Below, piece after piece: positions 20,781 to 33,000 of a stretch of DNA of 64,000 bases. Numbering within the stretch: position 1 is the first letter of the stretch; the number at the start of each line of letters is the position of its first letter. Origin of the DNA: Paracentrotus lividus (lineage: Eukaryota; Echinodermata; Echinoidea; Camarodonta; Echinidae). The DNA lies in NCBI GenBank assembly GCA_940671915.1, contig CALNVZ010001336.1, positions 1 to 64,000 on the forward strand, given 5' to 3'. Under the pieces are notes generated by a model. The model ran no database searches. It saw only the letters and a list, made by a program, of their open reading frames with translations, and was not told the origin of the DNA. Made by a program: the position numbers and the translations under genes.

Positions 20781-22655
20781 ATGGCTACCTCTTTGACACA
20801 GGTTGCTAATCAAAACCTGGAGTGTCCTATCTGCCTGAGCTTCTTCAAGGATCCCAAGATCTTATCTTGTTCTCATACCTTCTGCAAGGGTTGTCTAGAT
20901 ACTCTCCTGGACTCTCATCCAGATGGACAAAGCCTGACATGTCCAGTGTGCAGAGGTGTCACACCGGTTCCTGAAGGAGACATCGATGAATTACAAACCA
21001 ACATAGCTCTTAGATCTCTCGTTACAGATGTAGAAACGCAGGGTCAGCGCTGTGCCAACTGCGCTCCAGAAGACAAGATGCTAGCCGTAGCCTTCTGCAA
21101 AGATTGTGGGAAGTACCTGTGTGAATCCTGCAAGCCGGTTCACTCCAAATGGAGAGAGTTCTCTGGCCACACCATCGTGTCAGCTAGCGACGTCTTGTCT
21201 GGAAAGATTCCTTTGAAGAGGAGACATAAATGTCAGAAGCATCCGACCGAGGAGGAGGAATGCTTTTGTTTCACATGTGGCATATACGTCTGCTTCAGAT
21301 GCGGTGTTCTGGTCCATACTCACCAGGGACACAAGATTGCAGAGGCATCTGTCCACGAAGCCGAGCAAAAGAAAGGTATCGAGAAACTGACATCAAAAGC
21401 AGTCAACAAGAAAGATGTTGCCGAGCAATTCATTGCGTCTGTCAAAGAAGAGAGAGACAACTTACGGAAAGTGCAGACTAAACTGAATGACGACATTGAT
21501 GAAGCATTTGAGGACTCCATCAAGAAATTGACAGAGAGAAAAGACTTACTGAAGAGGGATGTTGCACTACAAACGGTCGAGTTCGAAACTTCGTTAGCAG
21601 ATTTGGAGAACAAAACTCGTGAGCAAATCGGCAAAGTGACCGCGATGTGTGGATTGGTCGAAAATGGCCTTAGAGTACCCCTGCAGAAGGAAGCTCTGAA
21701 AGCACACACCACTCTATGTCAGGAGCTAGAGCAGACTCTGGACAAGTTTGAACCTGAGGAGAAGGAGTTGAGAACAGCTGGCGAAGGATGTGAAAGACTA
21801 CGCTTTGAACGGAGCAAGGAATCGAACAGACTCCGGTTGGGTCGTGTAGTGAGAGGGGAGACGAAATGGGTTCAAGTCGCTGAGAACATGGAGAAGAAGC
21901 TTGCAACCATAGATAGCCTGGGTGGAATGGCGGCATCCCCTGACAATACAATGTCTATAGGTTGCAATGCGGGAGGCATTCACATCTACTCTGCAGACGG
22001 CCACTTACAAGAAACAATATTGGAGAACGTCAAGGTTTGCAGATTACATTATTTTGAGGATGGGCGTTTTGTAGTACGTGATAAAAAGAACCATGTTACC
22101 CTTTACGCACCCAATGGAGATGATCTTAATGTCGTGTTTAATCCCCCGGGTATCGAAGGGTTGAGTTATAGCGGTTTGGCCATTGATAAGGACGGACACA
22201 TTATCATAGCTTACTATCAAACCAGGAAGATGCTCGTATACACACCAGCAGGCGGGGATGCAGTCCAGGAGATCACCTGTCGTAACTTCACACCAAATCA
22301 AATTTTTGCAATGCATTCGAGCCACATGATCGTAACTATGAGTGATTTGAAAACAATACATGTAGTCGACGGTATGACCGGTACCTCACTTTACAGTATC
22401 GCTAAAAATGGGCTAAAGGCATACCCTACTGTATGTGAGGATGATTCAGTCATGATTGCCTGGGTGAATCATGATCAGGGTTTGGTCAGCATTTCTCTCT
22501 ACACGCCAGAGCTAGAATTGAAAAAAACACTCATCAATGAGTTTAAGATTGCGAAACCCCGTAGAGGATGGTACTACCTTCAACAGTTCAACAGTGGAGA
22601 GATCGCATTCTGCACTCCCGATAGACTGTACATCTTCAAAGAAATAATGGCATAG
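20781..22655 (+). CDS. TRIM-family protein, copy 2 (tandem paralogue)
   Basis: Second intact TRIM gene, 624 residues, closely similar to the copy at 954-2819 over its whole length. The RING and B-box cysteines and histidines are all kept, so it should be an active zinc-binding ligase. Differences gather in the coiled coil and especially in the propeller-like C-terminus, the part that usually binds targets. One B-box 2 change replaces the Asp before the HTHQGHK segment with Val. An upstream in-frame ATG at 20682 is probably untranslated: the encoded 33 residues have no counterpart in copy 1, and a plausible acceptor (TTCTTTTCATAG) lies between it and the MATSLTQ start. No introns interrupt the coding region. 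It lies 19.8 kb downstream in the same orientation, within a duplicated segment that includes the flanks. Confidence 0.9.
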   Translation: MATSLTQVANQNLECPICLSFFKDPKILSCSHTFCKGCLDTLLDSHPDGQSLTCPVCRGVTPVPEGDIDELQTNIALRSLVTDVETQGQRCANCAPEDKMLAVAFCKDCGKYLCESCKPVHSKWREFSGHTIVSASDVLSGKIPLKRRHKCQKHPTEEEECFCFTCGIYVCFRCGVLVHTHQGHKIAEASVHEAEQKKGIEKLTSKAVNKKDVAEQFIASVKEERDNLRKVQTKLNDDIDEAFEDSIKKLTERKDLLKRDVALQTVEFETSLADLENKTREQIGKVTAMCGLVENGLRVPLQKEALKAHTTLCQELEQTLDKFEPEEKELRTAGEGCERLRFERSKESNRLRLGRVVRGETKWVQVAENMEKKLATIDSLGGMAASPDNTMSIGCNAGGIHIYSADGHLQETILENVKVCRLHYFEDGRFVVRDKKNHVTLYAPNGDDLNVVFNPPGIEGLSYSGLAIDKDGHIIIAYYQTRKMLVYTPAGGDAVQEITCRNFTPNQIFAMHSSHMIVTMSDLKTIHVVDGMTGTSLYSIAKNGLKAYPTVCEDDSVMIAWVNHDQGLVSISLYTPELELKKTLINEFKIAKPRRGWYYLQQFNSGEIAFCTPDRLYIFKEIMA

Positions 22656-23559
22656 GCTTAATATCTCCTGAGATAATCATCAACCATCAGTATTGTTTTG
22701 ATCATATGAAGGATGCATAATAATGCGTTATTTTATCATGAAATCGTTTTATCAACTAACTCAAAGTATAACATGACCCAGTGCTATTACAATCGACAAC
22801 AGCGGAACTGTTTGGCAAGACATAGCAGAGGTATCTCTATTATGTAACCTCTCTGCAGAAATATGATATAATTTACTGACGTATCCGGGCTTTGATCCGA
22901 TGGGGAGGGGGTAAAATATGCATACTTTGGATCTAAATATTATGCAGTCATGTTCAGAATATATGGCTACCATTAGTATCACAGCGTTGAATATTAAAAT
23001 ATGTTTAAATGGGGATGAGCAAAACAAAGTCGTCGGTCTATTCTCGGCAGTGCTTGTACATTTACATACTTTCACTCCATCCACATGTATTTATAGGTAC
23101 CATAGCGTCCACATTAAAAGTTATGTGTAGTCAAACTTGGATGTCACGATTGTTTCCAAAATCGATCATTTTGACTTTATATTATATAGGGAAATATGTT
23201 TTCGCATTTGAATTTTTTTTTCTTCTGTGATTTCGGTGATATTGTTTCGTCAATCTTCTTTTTTTTTCTTTCTCTTCACTCGAAGACCGTACAGAAACAA
23301 ATTAATCATTACAACAATTCTCGATTCAAGCTTAGTTTATTTTCAATTATTTTCCTATCATCGAACTTAATATATAGTAGTAATATGTACAAAAGTAACG
23401 TTAATATCAATCTAAAATGTATAATATCATATCAATGGAATAAGAAGGTATCATTTCATAACCGTCCATCAGAGTGGAACTGCATACTATGTCTTAATAC
23501 CATGAATACATATAAGACGTATGGCAATTTTGCGAAATAGTCATAATGGAAACAATGTA

Positions 23560-23958
23560 TATTATATTAGATTTACATTTATTATACACCGATAGGTTAT
23601 TTCAGTGTGCCTGTGTATACTATAGAAATGCCACACATCTTTCGATGTTTTGTATATTATCGGCACAATGTCAATTATATTGTAAAGTAAACCCATATCT
23701 CAATTATTACGATTGAGTGTCTTCGGGACGGTAAAATTAATTTCACCAAAGCAATGATTAATCGGTATACATTTTGCTAATATATATTTATCATTGTTGT
23801 CAGTTAATACGGTTGGTGTAAATGAATAGAGGAAACCCTTCTGCTGAATTTGTATTTACATTTAACTAGTAACATTTATGTTACTTGTAAGTAACATTCA
23901 TAAAATAAAGTAGAAAATTATGTTCTTTTTAAATTTTGGACACTACATAGCCCTTTAT
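23560..23958. other. Intergenic stretch between TRIM copy 2 and tetraspan gene A
   Basis: AT-rich, no coding signal seen. The two genes converge here: TRIM copy 2 ends at 22,655 on plus, tetraspan A ends at 23,959 on minus. The 3' UTR of A (minus) should lie within it. Confidence 0.5.
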
Positions 23959-24048
23959 TCAATACATGATGTCGTGTTCCTGTTGTTCTTTCTCACGTCC
24001 TTTTCGAAACTCCTGGAGTAGTGAGACTACACACAGCAGGCAGATGAT
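23959..24048 (-). CDS. Tetraspan A exon 6 (last)
   Basis: 90 bp including TGA; acceptor TTCAATTCGCAG. Encodes IICLLCVVSLL and the charged tail ending in HDIMY. The stop overlaps an AATAAA hexamer (TGAATAAAGG); a true poly-A signal may lie further on. Confidence 0.7.
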   Translation of the reverse strand: MICLLCVVSLLQEFRKGREKEQQEHDIMY

Positions 24049-27000
24049 CTGCGAATTGAATCGATTCAACAAACATGTATCTCTTCTACATAATATTATA
24101 TTTTCATAAAGTCATGGTACTACAATATAGTGTTCGATCGTCTATGCATTTTTGTTATTTATTTCATGTTTATTATGTTTACAAGTTTTAGGTTTTTATC
24201 GTGAAAACTCGATGAGAAATATTATGCTGATATAAAGGTAAATTCCATTAACTCAGGTAATTCTTTATGCAATTTATGGTGTATAAATATACACTTCTCT
24301 TTACATCGGTGATAATTTTAGAGGGTTAATAATACTACTCTACAAATACATTGTACAAATACAAACTTTCGACTTTGGGAAATAAATATATTTGTAAAGT
24401 CCCTGGTATATGTAGTGATAAAAATGCTTACACTGTAGAACACTTATTGTGAACTATGGTCATGCTTTAATGGAAACCATATTTTATATTATGAAAAACA
24501 AACACTTTGTTCTTATTTTGTAATATTAATCATATTGTATAAACAATGTCATGGGTGTGACGTTGACTTAAATAAAGTAAATCAATCATTCAATCAAATT
24601 TTAATATCCATAGATTATTTTGAATGACACAATGTTGTTTTTTTTATATACAAAAAAATATATTGCTTTGGTGAATTTATAGTGCAGTAAACTTACATGA
24701 ACTGGTAACAGAAATAACCAGACAATGAATCCAAGAATCATCGCATCTGAATAAAAGGCCTGTTGCATTAAAAAAAAAAGAATAAATAAATTATTTAAAA
24801 AAAAAAAAGAAAGGAAAGAAAGAAAAAAGGAAATTAGCAACCCGAAAGAGGAATTTTCATAGTGATGTAAAGCAAGAAAATCGTTCCAAAAAAAGTTACA
24901 CGTCATAATTATTTCAATTTTGTGCCCTTTTGATTGGGTTGGCTTTAGTGGCGCATGTCATTCAATTTTGAATATTCACGATCAACATTTTTGATCAAGT
25001 AGTATTGTGCTGACATTGCTACTTATTTAAACCACAAGTATGCTACCAACAAAAGGAGTATTGTATTTTCGTCAAAACATTAATGTTTATGATAGAATTT
25101 CATAATCTTGATTAATCTTTTCATTAAACATGAAACATTAAACCAAAATATAAAGAACACATTGAAGCCTGCATACGTAATTAGGACTCCTTGTCGATTC
25201 GCACATTTTATCTATTCATATAATAGTATTCGTTGTATTACATGTGCATGTTCTTTTGTTATGTATGTAATATTTGATATTTGTATTCTGCTCTGTACAT
25301 TGTTTTCATTTTTTAACCTGGGATAATAAAATGTGATTCATATAAAAAAATAATAATAAAAAAAGGAAAAATCAGAGACTAATTCACTGAAATTAATTAC
25401 CACCCACTGAAAAAAAGAGAGAGAGAGAGAGAACAAACAAACAAAACACACTTCACTCTAATATGTATATGGCTGGATATAGTCACACATTAAAGGAGAA
25501 CTGTTGTTAAGTTTTGATGTAGAGAACACTTGTCAATTTCTGATTATTACCCTACACTTTCATGTAGCTTATGATGGTGCTTAATACTTTTTTTAATGTA
25601 GCCTATGCCGCCCTACTTTGACAAAGGGAATATTTTCATATTTCATTGAGTTCCACCTTCGTCCTGTCAACATTTCATATAATTATTAAAGTTTATCCAG
25701 TTATTTAAGATATTTAAGACAAAACACCGTGAATCGGTGTAAATGGCGGAGACATTTTGCTCTTTTACAGGAAATATCATTTATGTCACTTACTTCCTTT
25801 TGTCAAAGTAGTACAGTCACATACGTACGCGTTCGTAGAAAACTAAAGCCAGTATAGCGTTCTCTACGTTTCACGGATGGTATACCTTTAAAGGAGGAAT
25901 CCAGGCTGAAATTCACATGATTTGAAATGAAGAGTATCAAGTACAACACTGAATATTCCATTAAAATCAATTATTATTAAAATGAAATACACAGTGAAAC
26001 AATGACATCATTAGCTTGCTCATTGAACATGCATGAGACTATGTACATAACTGTTTTATTGACAAAATTAAAAAAAAAATAATGTAATTTTCAGTGTTTT
26101 ACTTGTTATATTTGTACATTCTAAATCATCTGAAATTCAGCCTGAAGCCCTCCTTTAAAGTCAACATACCGTGACACTGATACGGACGATCCACGTAATG
26201 ATTTGGAGGACGACCAGGACAGGGGTGGTTGCGACGTACGGGATCAGGAACGCCCAGACATCCTAAAGAGAAGAAATATGATGATGACGAATTGAGTTTT
26301 ACATCCTAACCGAGGGATAAAGATGGCTGACCAGGCGCACTCGTTGATTATAATTATAGACAGGATACAAGCTGGTCTTTAGTTTGTATCAGAGAGAAGA
26401 GAGAGATGGTTCTTGGGAGAGAAGTGATAAAGATGTGGATTTTCAGAGAGAAATTTAAAGCGGGAATGAGAACGATAAAGAACGAGGGTTGGAAGATGGT
26501 ATTCGGTAAGAAGAGAAGTGCGGAATTGAGTGGAGCTGGCACTGAAGAAAATGGGATAGAAAGAGGGGACTTAAGGTTGTTCAGAGAAATGGGAGAGATA
26601 TGTACACTGTCGCTCATAAAGGTTGGATATTTTTGTGTGTGCTCCAGCAACATCTTTTTGCTTCGGCTTTAATTTCTTGAAATTATTTGTCCCCACTTTC
26701 ACTTTTTGGGACTCTTGACATATCTTGGACATTTCCCAACCATTCCCAGGGAATGAAAAATGACACAAGGTTTGTCAACCCCCACAATGCCCATTTTGAC
26801 ATTTTTTCTCATTTTGGGGCTTCTTTTTTGTTTACCCGCTTGACCAAGGCCCCCTTCGTCCTACCCCCGCGAAACGCGTTTGAAATGTAGGACTCTTGTT
26901 GTTCTTCACGTTAAATCACGGTTTAACGTCATAGGCTTTGGTCTCTTGTCTAGGGGAAGGGTTGAAGTAAAAAGTGAGATCGGTAAAAAATTTAAATATT

Positions 27001-30000
27001 TTATCCTACCTTTATGGTAAAAACAAAGGAAATAAAAACCAATCATGAACCCTTAATTATTATTGTTCTCCCCAAATTTTTGTTTCAGCCTTAACGACAA
27101 GGTTGTAAATGATAACCAAAGTTCATTTTTCATTATGATTTATGTTTAGCTGAGATTCTACAGTACATTGTTGGGGAGACAGAAATTTCCATGTTGTAAA
27201 AAGGAATCAAATCAATTTTGAACCCCAATCAAAATAAACTTTGAACCTCCCCCTAGACAATGAATCTAAGTCTGTGACCACAAACCTAGATTTAACTTAA
27301 AGAACAATAACAACCCTATAAGCCTACTCCACACGCGTTTCTAAAGGTGGCGTCACACTGTCCCGATGGTTAGGTGCGATGGCTATACGAAGGGGTCATT
27401 TTTAGGGTTCGGGCAACGTTTAGAAGGTTACACGATGGCACTATGAATCACACGCGAAGGTAATATGAAGTTTACCCGAAGGACACACGAATGTCAACCG
27501 ACTTCGCTTTGGCATTGCAGGCGTGAATCCAAGATTACCGAATTGAATACATTCTGTGGGGCTAATTGTCTTGGGACAATAGAGGCGTTATTATGTTTGC
27601 GCATGGGCTAACTCGTTTTATTGAAGAGAGCATCACGTGACCTCCTTATTGTATAAAAATCTTCACCAGATGCAGACCGCGGGAAATTCAATAGCTGATC
27701 ATACACTGTCCGTCATAAAGATGGAATGTTATTATTATTATTTTTTGTTTTTAATTAATTTATTTATTTTGCCGCTATAGCGACAAGATTTTGTTCCGGC
27801 TTTAATTTCTTGAATATCTTTGTCCCTGCTTTCACTTTTCGGGACCCTGGCTATAGGGTAGATGTAGGGAATACCGGCCACTTAAGCTCATTTGCTTAAT
27901 TAGCACATGAAAACAATAAAATCACAAAAGAAAAAGATTCTCATTGCTTAGTTACATCATTCAACTTTATTTTCCAAAAAAATTGAGGTAATCAAATATT
28001 TGTTGAGGCAGTTATATGCAAATAATGACGTCATCGTAAATTTTCCGGCATTCCCTACAGTGTAGGAAATACCGGACAGTATGTTTTTACCCTTTTTTTT
28101 TGTATAAAGATCTGTCTGGAAGCACTGATTTGAATGTAAACCATCAACTTAACATGTTTGTATTGGTTTGTTATAACATTATTCATTTTTAAAAGATTAT
28201 ATGCATTTTACTACAAAATTTCTAAACACTCAGAATAACTTTATATCTCATGTATATCATGACATATCACAATAATAATAAAGAGAAATAGACATTTCAA
28301 AATTGTCAAACAATTTAATAAATAAATATAATACATTATATATGCAACGTACTATTTGATCTACATGCTTAGCAACTCAACCCAGAAGTAAAACAAACAA
28401 CCGTCCATGTGGTGTCCGGTATTCCCTAAAAAAATGACTGACTAGCACTTTTCAACACACTGCCACCCCAATACACAGGCTTTGTACAGTGCAAACACTC
28501 CATACACGTTTGGACCACCCTCCACACATGTCCATAATGCATGAAATAGAGGTCATGCCCCAATTCTATTTTTATACCATCACATTCTCTAAAATGTCAA
28601 TTTTTACATCAGGCCATTTTTTAGGCTGCAAATTTTCCTACCTTGACAGATTGTGGTAGTTTTCTCGGAGATTTCTCACTTGTTGTTGTCGAATACAGCA
28701 TTCAACCTTCCCAGACAGACCACCTGACCAATAGATGCCGGTATTTCAACTCAGTTGATCTTATGTTGGCAGCTAGGGCTGGACATGTGGTGACCGTCCG
28801 ATATTCCCTAGTGTCCGATATTCCCTACATCTACCCTACTTTGAACATTCTCCAAACCCTTCACGAAGATTTTTTTTTTCCAAAAAAAGTTTTTTCAACC
28901 CCCATGATGCTCCTTTTTGGTCATTTTTTTCCTTCTCGTTTTGGGACCCCTTTTTGGTTACCCGGCCGATCAAGCCCCCCTCCCCACCTCCCCCAGGAAA
29001 CGCGTCTGAGGTGAACTGTTTATATTGGTTTTTAAATTAAATCTAGATTTAAGGGGAAAGGCTTGGGTCTCTTGTCTAGGGGGGGGGGGGGTGAAGCAAA
29101 AGGTATGATTGATACAAATTCGGAATATTGTATTCAACCTTTATGCTATAAAACAAAAGAAATAAAAAACAACCGTTAACCCTTAATTACTATCATTTTC
29201 TTTTTAGCCATGGTGGCAAGATTTTAAATGGTAACTATTGATGATATTTTGATATATTTTGATTAGGGTACATGCAGGTAATATGGGCCAGCAGGTAATA
29301 TGAGCCACCTGAAGCAAATCATGTCGTGACCGTCGACCGGTGACCGGTGTGAGCTCCATAATGTTGTTCATATGTACTGTATACAAAAATATATCGTCGT
29401 GAGAGCATCTGATGCCGAAATTTCTCTGAGAAAATTGCTGAAAACCAACAAGGTACGTAAAACATACGGCATTTTTTTACCCTGATGTAAAATTTGATAT
29501 TTCACAGAATGTGATGGTGAAAGAGTGTTTGAGGGGGTAACCTCAATTGTTTTGTATATTTAGTAAGCTTATAGTTTCATTTTGATCATACTAGTAGTGT
29601 ACAAGTCAATTTGTTTTAGTGAAGGAGTGCAATGTGGCATTGAATGCTTGCCTGACAGAGCAACATTAGTGCAGGTAATATGGGCCATCCAAAATGGCGG
29701 AAATGATTCTGGTACTTAGTATTGGGATGAGGCATCAATCTCTTTGCTACGATTTTTTGGGGTATATTCACAGTATATAATTCATATACATAACTTATTG
29801 TAGGCCTATATTGACTTCATAATGAAAATAATATTTAGATAATATTTAAAAAAAAAAGAAATAATATACTAAATACGAAACGATGACATATATAGTCAAA
29901 GTATTTACTGAAGGGTCTTATAATTTCAAATGATATCTTAAAGTTAATTATTTTCAACATTTTAAGCAAATTCCAGACATGGTAGAGTCATTGTAGTTTT

Positions 30001-33000
30001 TAAAACATACATTAAATACATGTGCCCATATTACCTGCACATGCAGGTAATATGGGCACTTTGGTAATGACGTCAACATTTGAATATTGCAGACAGGAGG
30101 GTTGGTGATAATTGTTTTTCTTCACAATAAAAGTTAGAGCAGTAGTTATTGATTCATATAAACAAAGATTAGACTGTGTGTCATTTTGTAATTTTATGCA
30201 AATTAGGCAAAGGAGCTTAGGGGGTCCATATTACCTGCATGTAGCCCCTACCCTAAAATGTTTTGCTGATATTTTACTGTAAAATTTAAGGACGATAGAA
30301 ATTTTCATGGTGTAAAAATGGTTATAATCAATGTTGAACCCCAATCAAAATAAACTTTGACCCCTCCCCTAGACAAACGAGTCAAGCTGTAACCATATAA
30401 TTAGATTTAACTTAAAAAATAACAACTCTACACCTCAGACGTGTTTACTTGGAGTAGGACTGGGTGCCTTGGTGGGTCGCGTAAACAAAAAAGGTGCCCC
30501 AAAATAAAAATAGAAATGGCCATCTTCTGGGGGTTGCAAACTATTTGGAGAAAAGTCCCTGGAAAGGATTGAGGGAACGTCCAAGATATAGCCGGGACCC
30601 GAAAGAGTGAAAGCGGGTGACCAACACATTCAAGAAATTCAAGCCAGAGCAACATAGCGTCGTTGGACCCAGAACAAAATATTCCACCTTCATGACGAAC
30701 AGTGTAATTCATCGAGAGCAAAAAACAAACTGTACTGTAGAGCTATATTTGTATTGTCTTTGACTCAAATTGAAATTAAACATCTCCCCCCCCCTCCCCT
30801 CAAAGGTAGGGAGAGGCAGGGGGAAGAAGACAGCTGGTAAACACAGAATTGAGAAAAGAAGACTCTAATAACATACAGCATCCAGAACAGTTTCAGATTG
30901 ATCGGAAACAGTTCAAATGAAATCAGGGGGGGGGAGGGGGCAACAACACAAATATTGTACATCGATTTTTTTTTTATTTTTTTTTATGTTTAGAATGTCA
31001 CCCAATTTAGTTAGTTTTCTTTTCAGAGAAAATGAAATTTGACAATTTTGTGTCAAAATCATTTTGTCAATGTTACTTTGGACAGATTAGAGAAAATATG
31101 TTAAAAATATAGTTTATTTTAGACTGACTTTAACTTAAATCATGGTATAATGAGAACGAATGCAATGATATTAATGATGATGATGGCGGTGGTGGTGTGT
31201 GCTGTTCACCACCCTTACAATTATCCTCGTCATCTTCATTATCATCGTGCATAATCACAACCACCACCTGCATTCACCATCGCCATCATCATCATCATCA
31301 TCATCATCATAATCATCATCACCAGCAAATCTACTAACCCCTACCAACTTCATAATAATCCCCATCCTCCACTAAGATAAAAAAATTATTATCTTCATTA
31401 CCGCCATCAACAATTATTTATCTCACAACTGCCATCACCATCATGACCATCACCTTCATCAGCATCATCATGAATATGATTGTCATAATCATGTTGTTAT
31501 TATCAAGTTAACGTTAAAGTCTCAAATATGGATGAAATGAAGCCTTTTCTGGGGAGAATATTATTTTGCCTTCAGCTTCGATAGAAAGGATTTTGAAATT
31601 ACAAATTTCCTTTTCATTGTTATTACAGGTCTCGAAAGAAATGAGATTGGAAAGATGACACTTTAAAAATGAAACAATTTACAATGATATAGATGGGGCA
31701 AAGAATACAAAGAGGAACAGGAATTCTTCGTCCATTCCACAAGACAATTCTGTGTCATCATACTATGCTACGATGGCTACATGATGGCATTGAGAAGGCG
31801 TCACGACGTCGTGTTGCCTTCAACTGACCATCGGGCGGGTTCGCATTTCCCTCGCATTGCCTTCGCATTGCCTGCTGCGATGCTCAAACGAAGTGAACCT
31901 TCGCAACTCCATCGGGAGGTTTTTTGGCTGCCAAAGATTTTGCCGATGCATCGGAAGTTGCTGCCGAAGCCTGACAAAACTCCACCGATGGTCATGGTGG
32001 TTTTAAGATTGCTAACTATACAGGCTGTATCAAATAAAATGGTAAAGTTAGAAAACATTTTGTTTAAGTATAAAAATTAATCACAATCTAATAGTATTCA
32101 ATATTTCTATAAAGGGGGAACATCAGACATTCTTTAGCATTTACAATTAAAAAAAATAATCTCATTTTGTGTTGTAGATCTTGAGATGTGATCACTTTTC
32201 TATAATCAAGAAAATCTATTTCGGGCCTGCTTTTTCATTATCTATATAGGTTTTTCGCATAGTGGCCACGAATTCATTGCTCCGGAAAAATAAATGTGTG
32301 TAATATCGATCAGCTCCTCTCCGCACACTTTTTTTTTAATGTGGTACCAAATACAGACATTATTTCAGAAGATGTCATAATTTAATTACTTTTCCCCTAT
32401 TGTTCCATTCTTTTTGAAACAGTCTGTAGTACTCCAAAATGGCCCGATGCTTTTGCGATGCTTTCGTAATGCCATCGTGTTCAGAGCAAAATATGGGTTT
32501 TTCCGCCATCGTGTGTCCATCGCTCCTAACCATCGGGACAGTGTGACGCGGGCTTTAGGGGTTCGGAAGGAGGGGGCCTTGGTCAGCCGGGTGAACAAAA
32601 AAGGGGCCCCAAAATGTGAAAAAATTGCAAAAATTGGCATTGTTGGGGTCGTCAAGCTGTTTTTATTTCTCAATACCCGGGAAGTGCTGGGGGAACGTCC
32701 AAGATATAGCAAGGGTACAGAAAACTGAAACTAGGGACATACAAATTTTAGAAATTGAAGCCGGTGCAAAGGGATGTGACTCGACCGTATAAAAAATATC
32801 CAACCTTTATGAGCAACAGTGTATATAGAGGGGGTGAATGATGCGGTAAAGATCAAGAGATTGAGTAGAGAGACAGACTGACAAAAACCAAGAAAGAATA
32901 ATTGTGGTAGAGAATAGGAGAGGAACAACACACACGAGCGGGACGTACCAAAGACGAATAAATCATTGGGGGATAAATATCATGTGTTCAATATAATGGA

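Larger units (their letters stand above)
27704..30704. mobile_element. Third-level CACTGTCCGTC element
   Basis: Ends CACTGTCCGTCATAAAG and TTCATGACGAACAGTG with TA flanks. Removing the two MITEs inside leaves about 1,030 bp, nearly the length of the intact relative at 56,788-57,812. Same family as the outer element, so one family inserted twice in this nest. Confidence 0.75.
27344..32555. mobile_element. Second-level element, GCGTCACACTGTCCCGATGG ends
   Basis: Inverted ends share GCGTCACACTGTCCCGATGG followed by a TTAGG/GCGATGG block (27,350-27,385 and 32,514-32,549); TA flanks fit. Subterminal CGATGG/CCATCG motifs are frequent at 31,755-32,000. Net length without nested pieces is about 1.8 kb. 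Confidence 0.65.
26605..32821. mobile_element. Outer CACTG-ended element (TA duplication), level 1 of a nest
   Basis: Ends CACTGTCGCTCATAAAGG and CCTTTATGAGCAACAGTG, flanked by TA (26603-26604; 32822-32823). After removing the inner insertions about 1.0 kb remains (26605-27343 plus 32556-32821), matching the uninterrupted 1025-bp copy at 56,788-57,812. No transposase. Confidence 0.75.

Noticed and set aside
25490..25891. Another TTAA-type MITE between 25,490 and 25,891
   Set aside because: Both sides have TTAAAGG but the following bases do not form inverted repeats.
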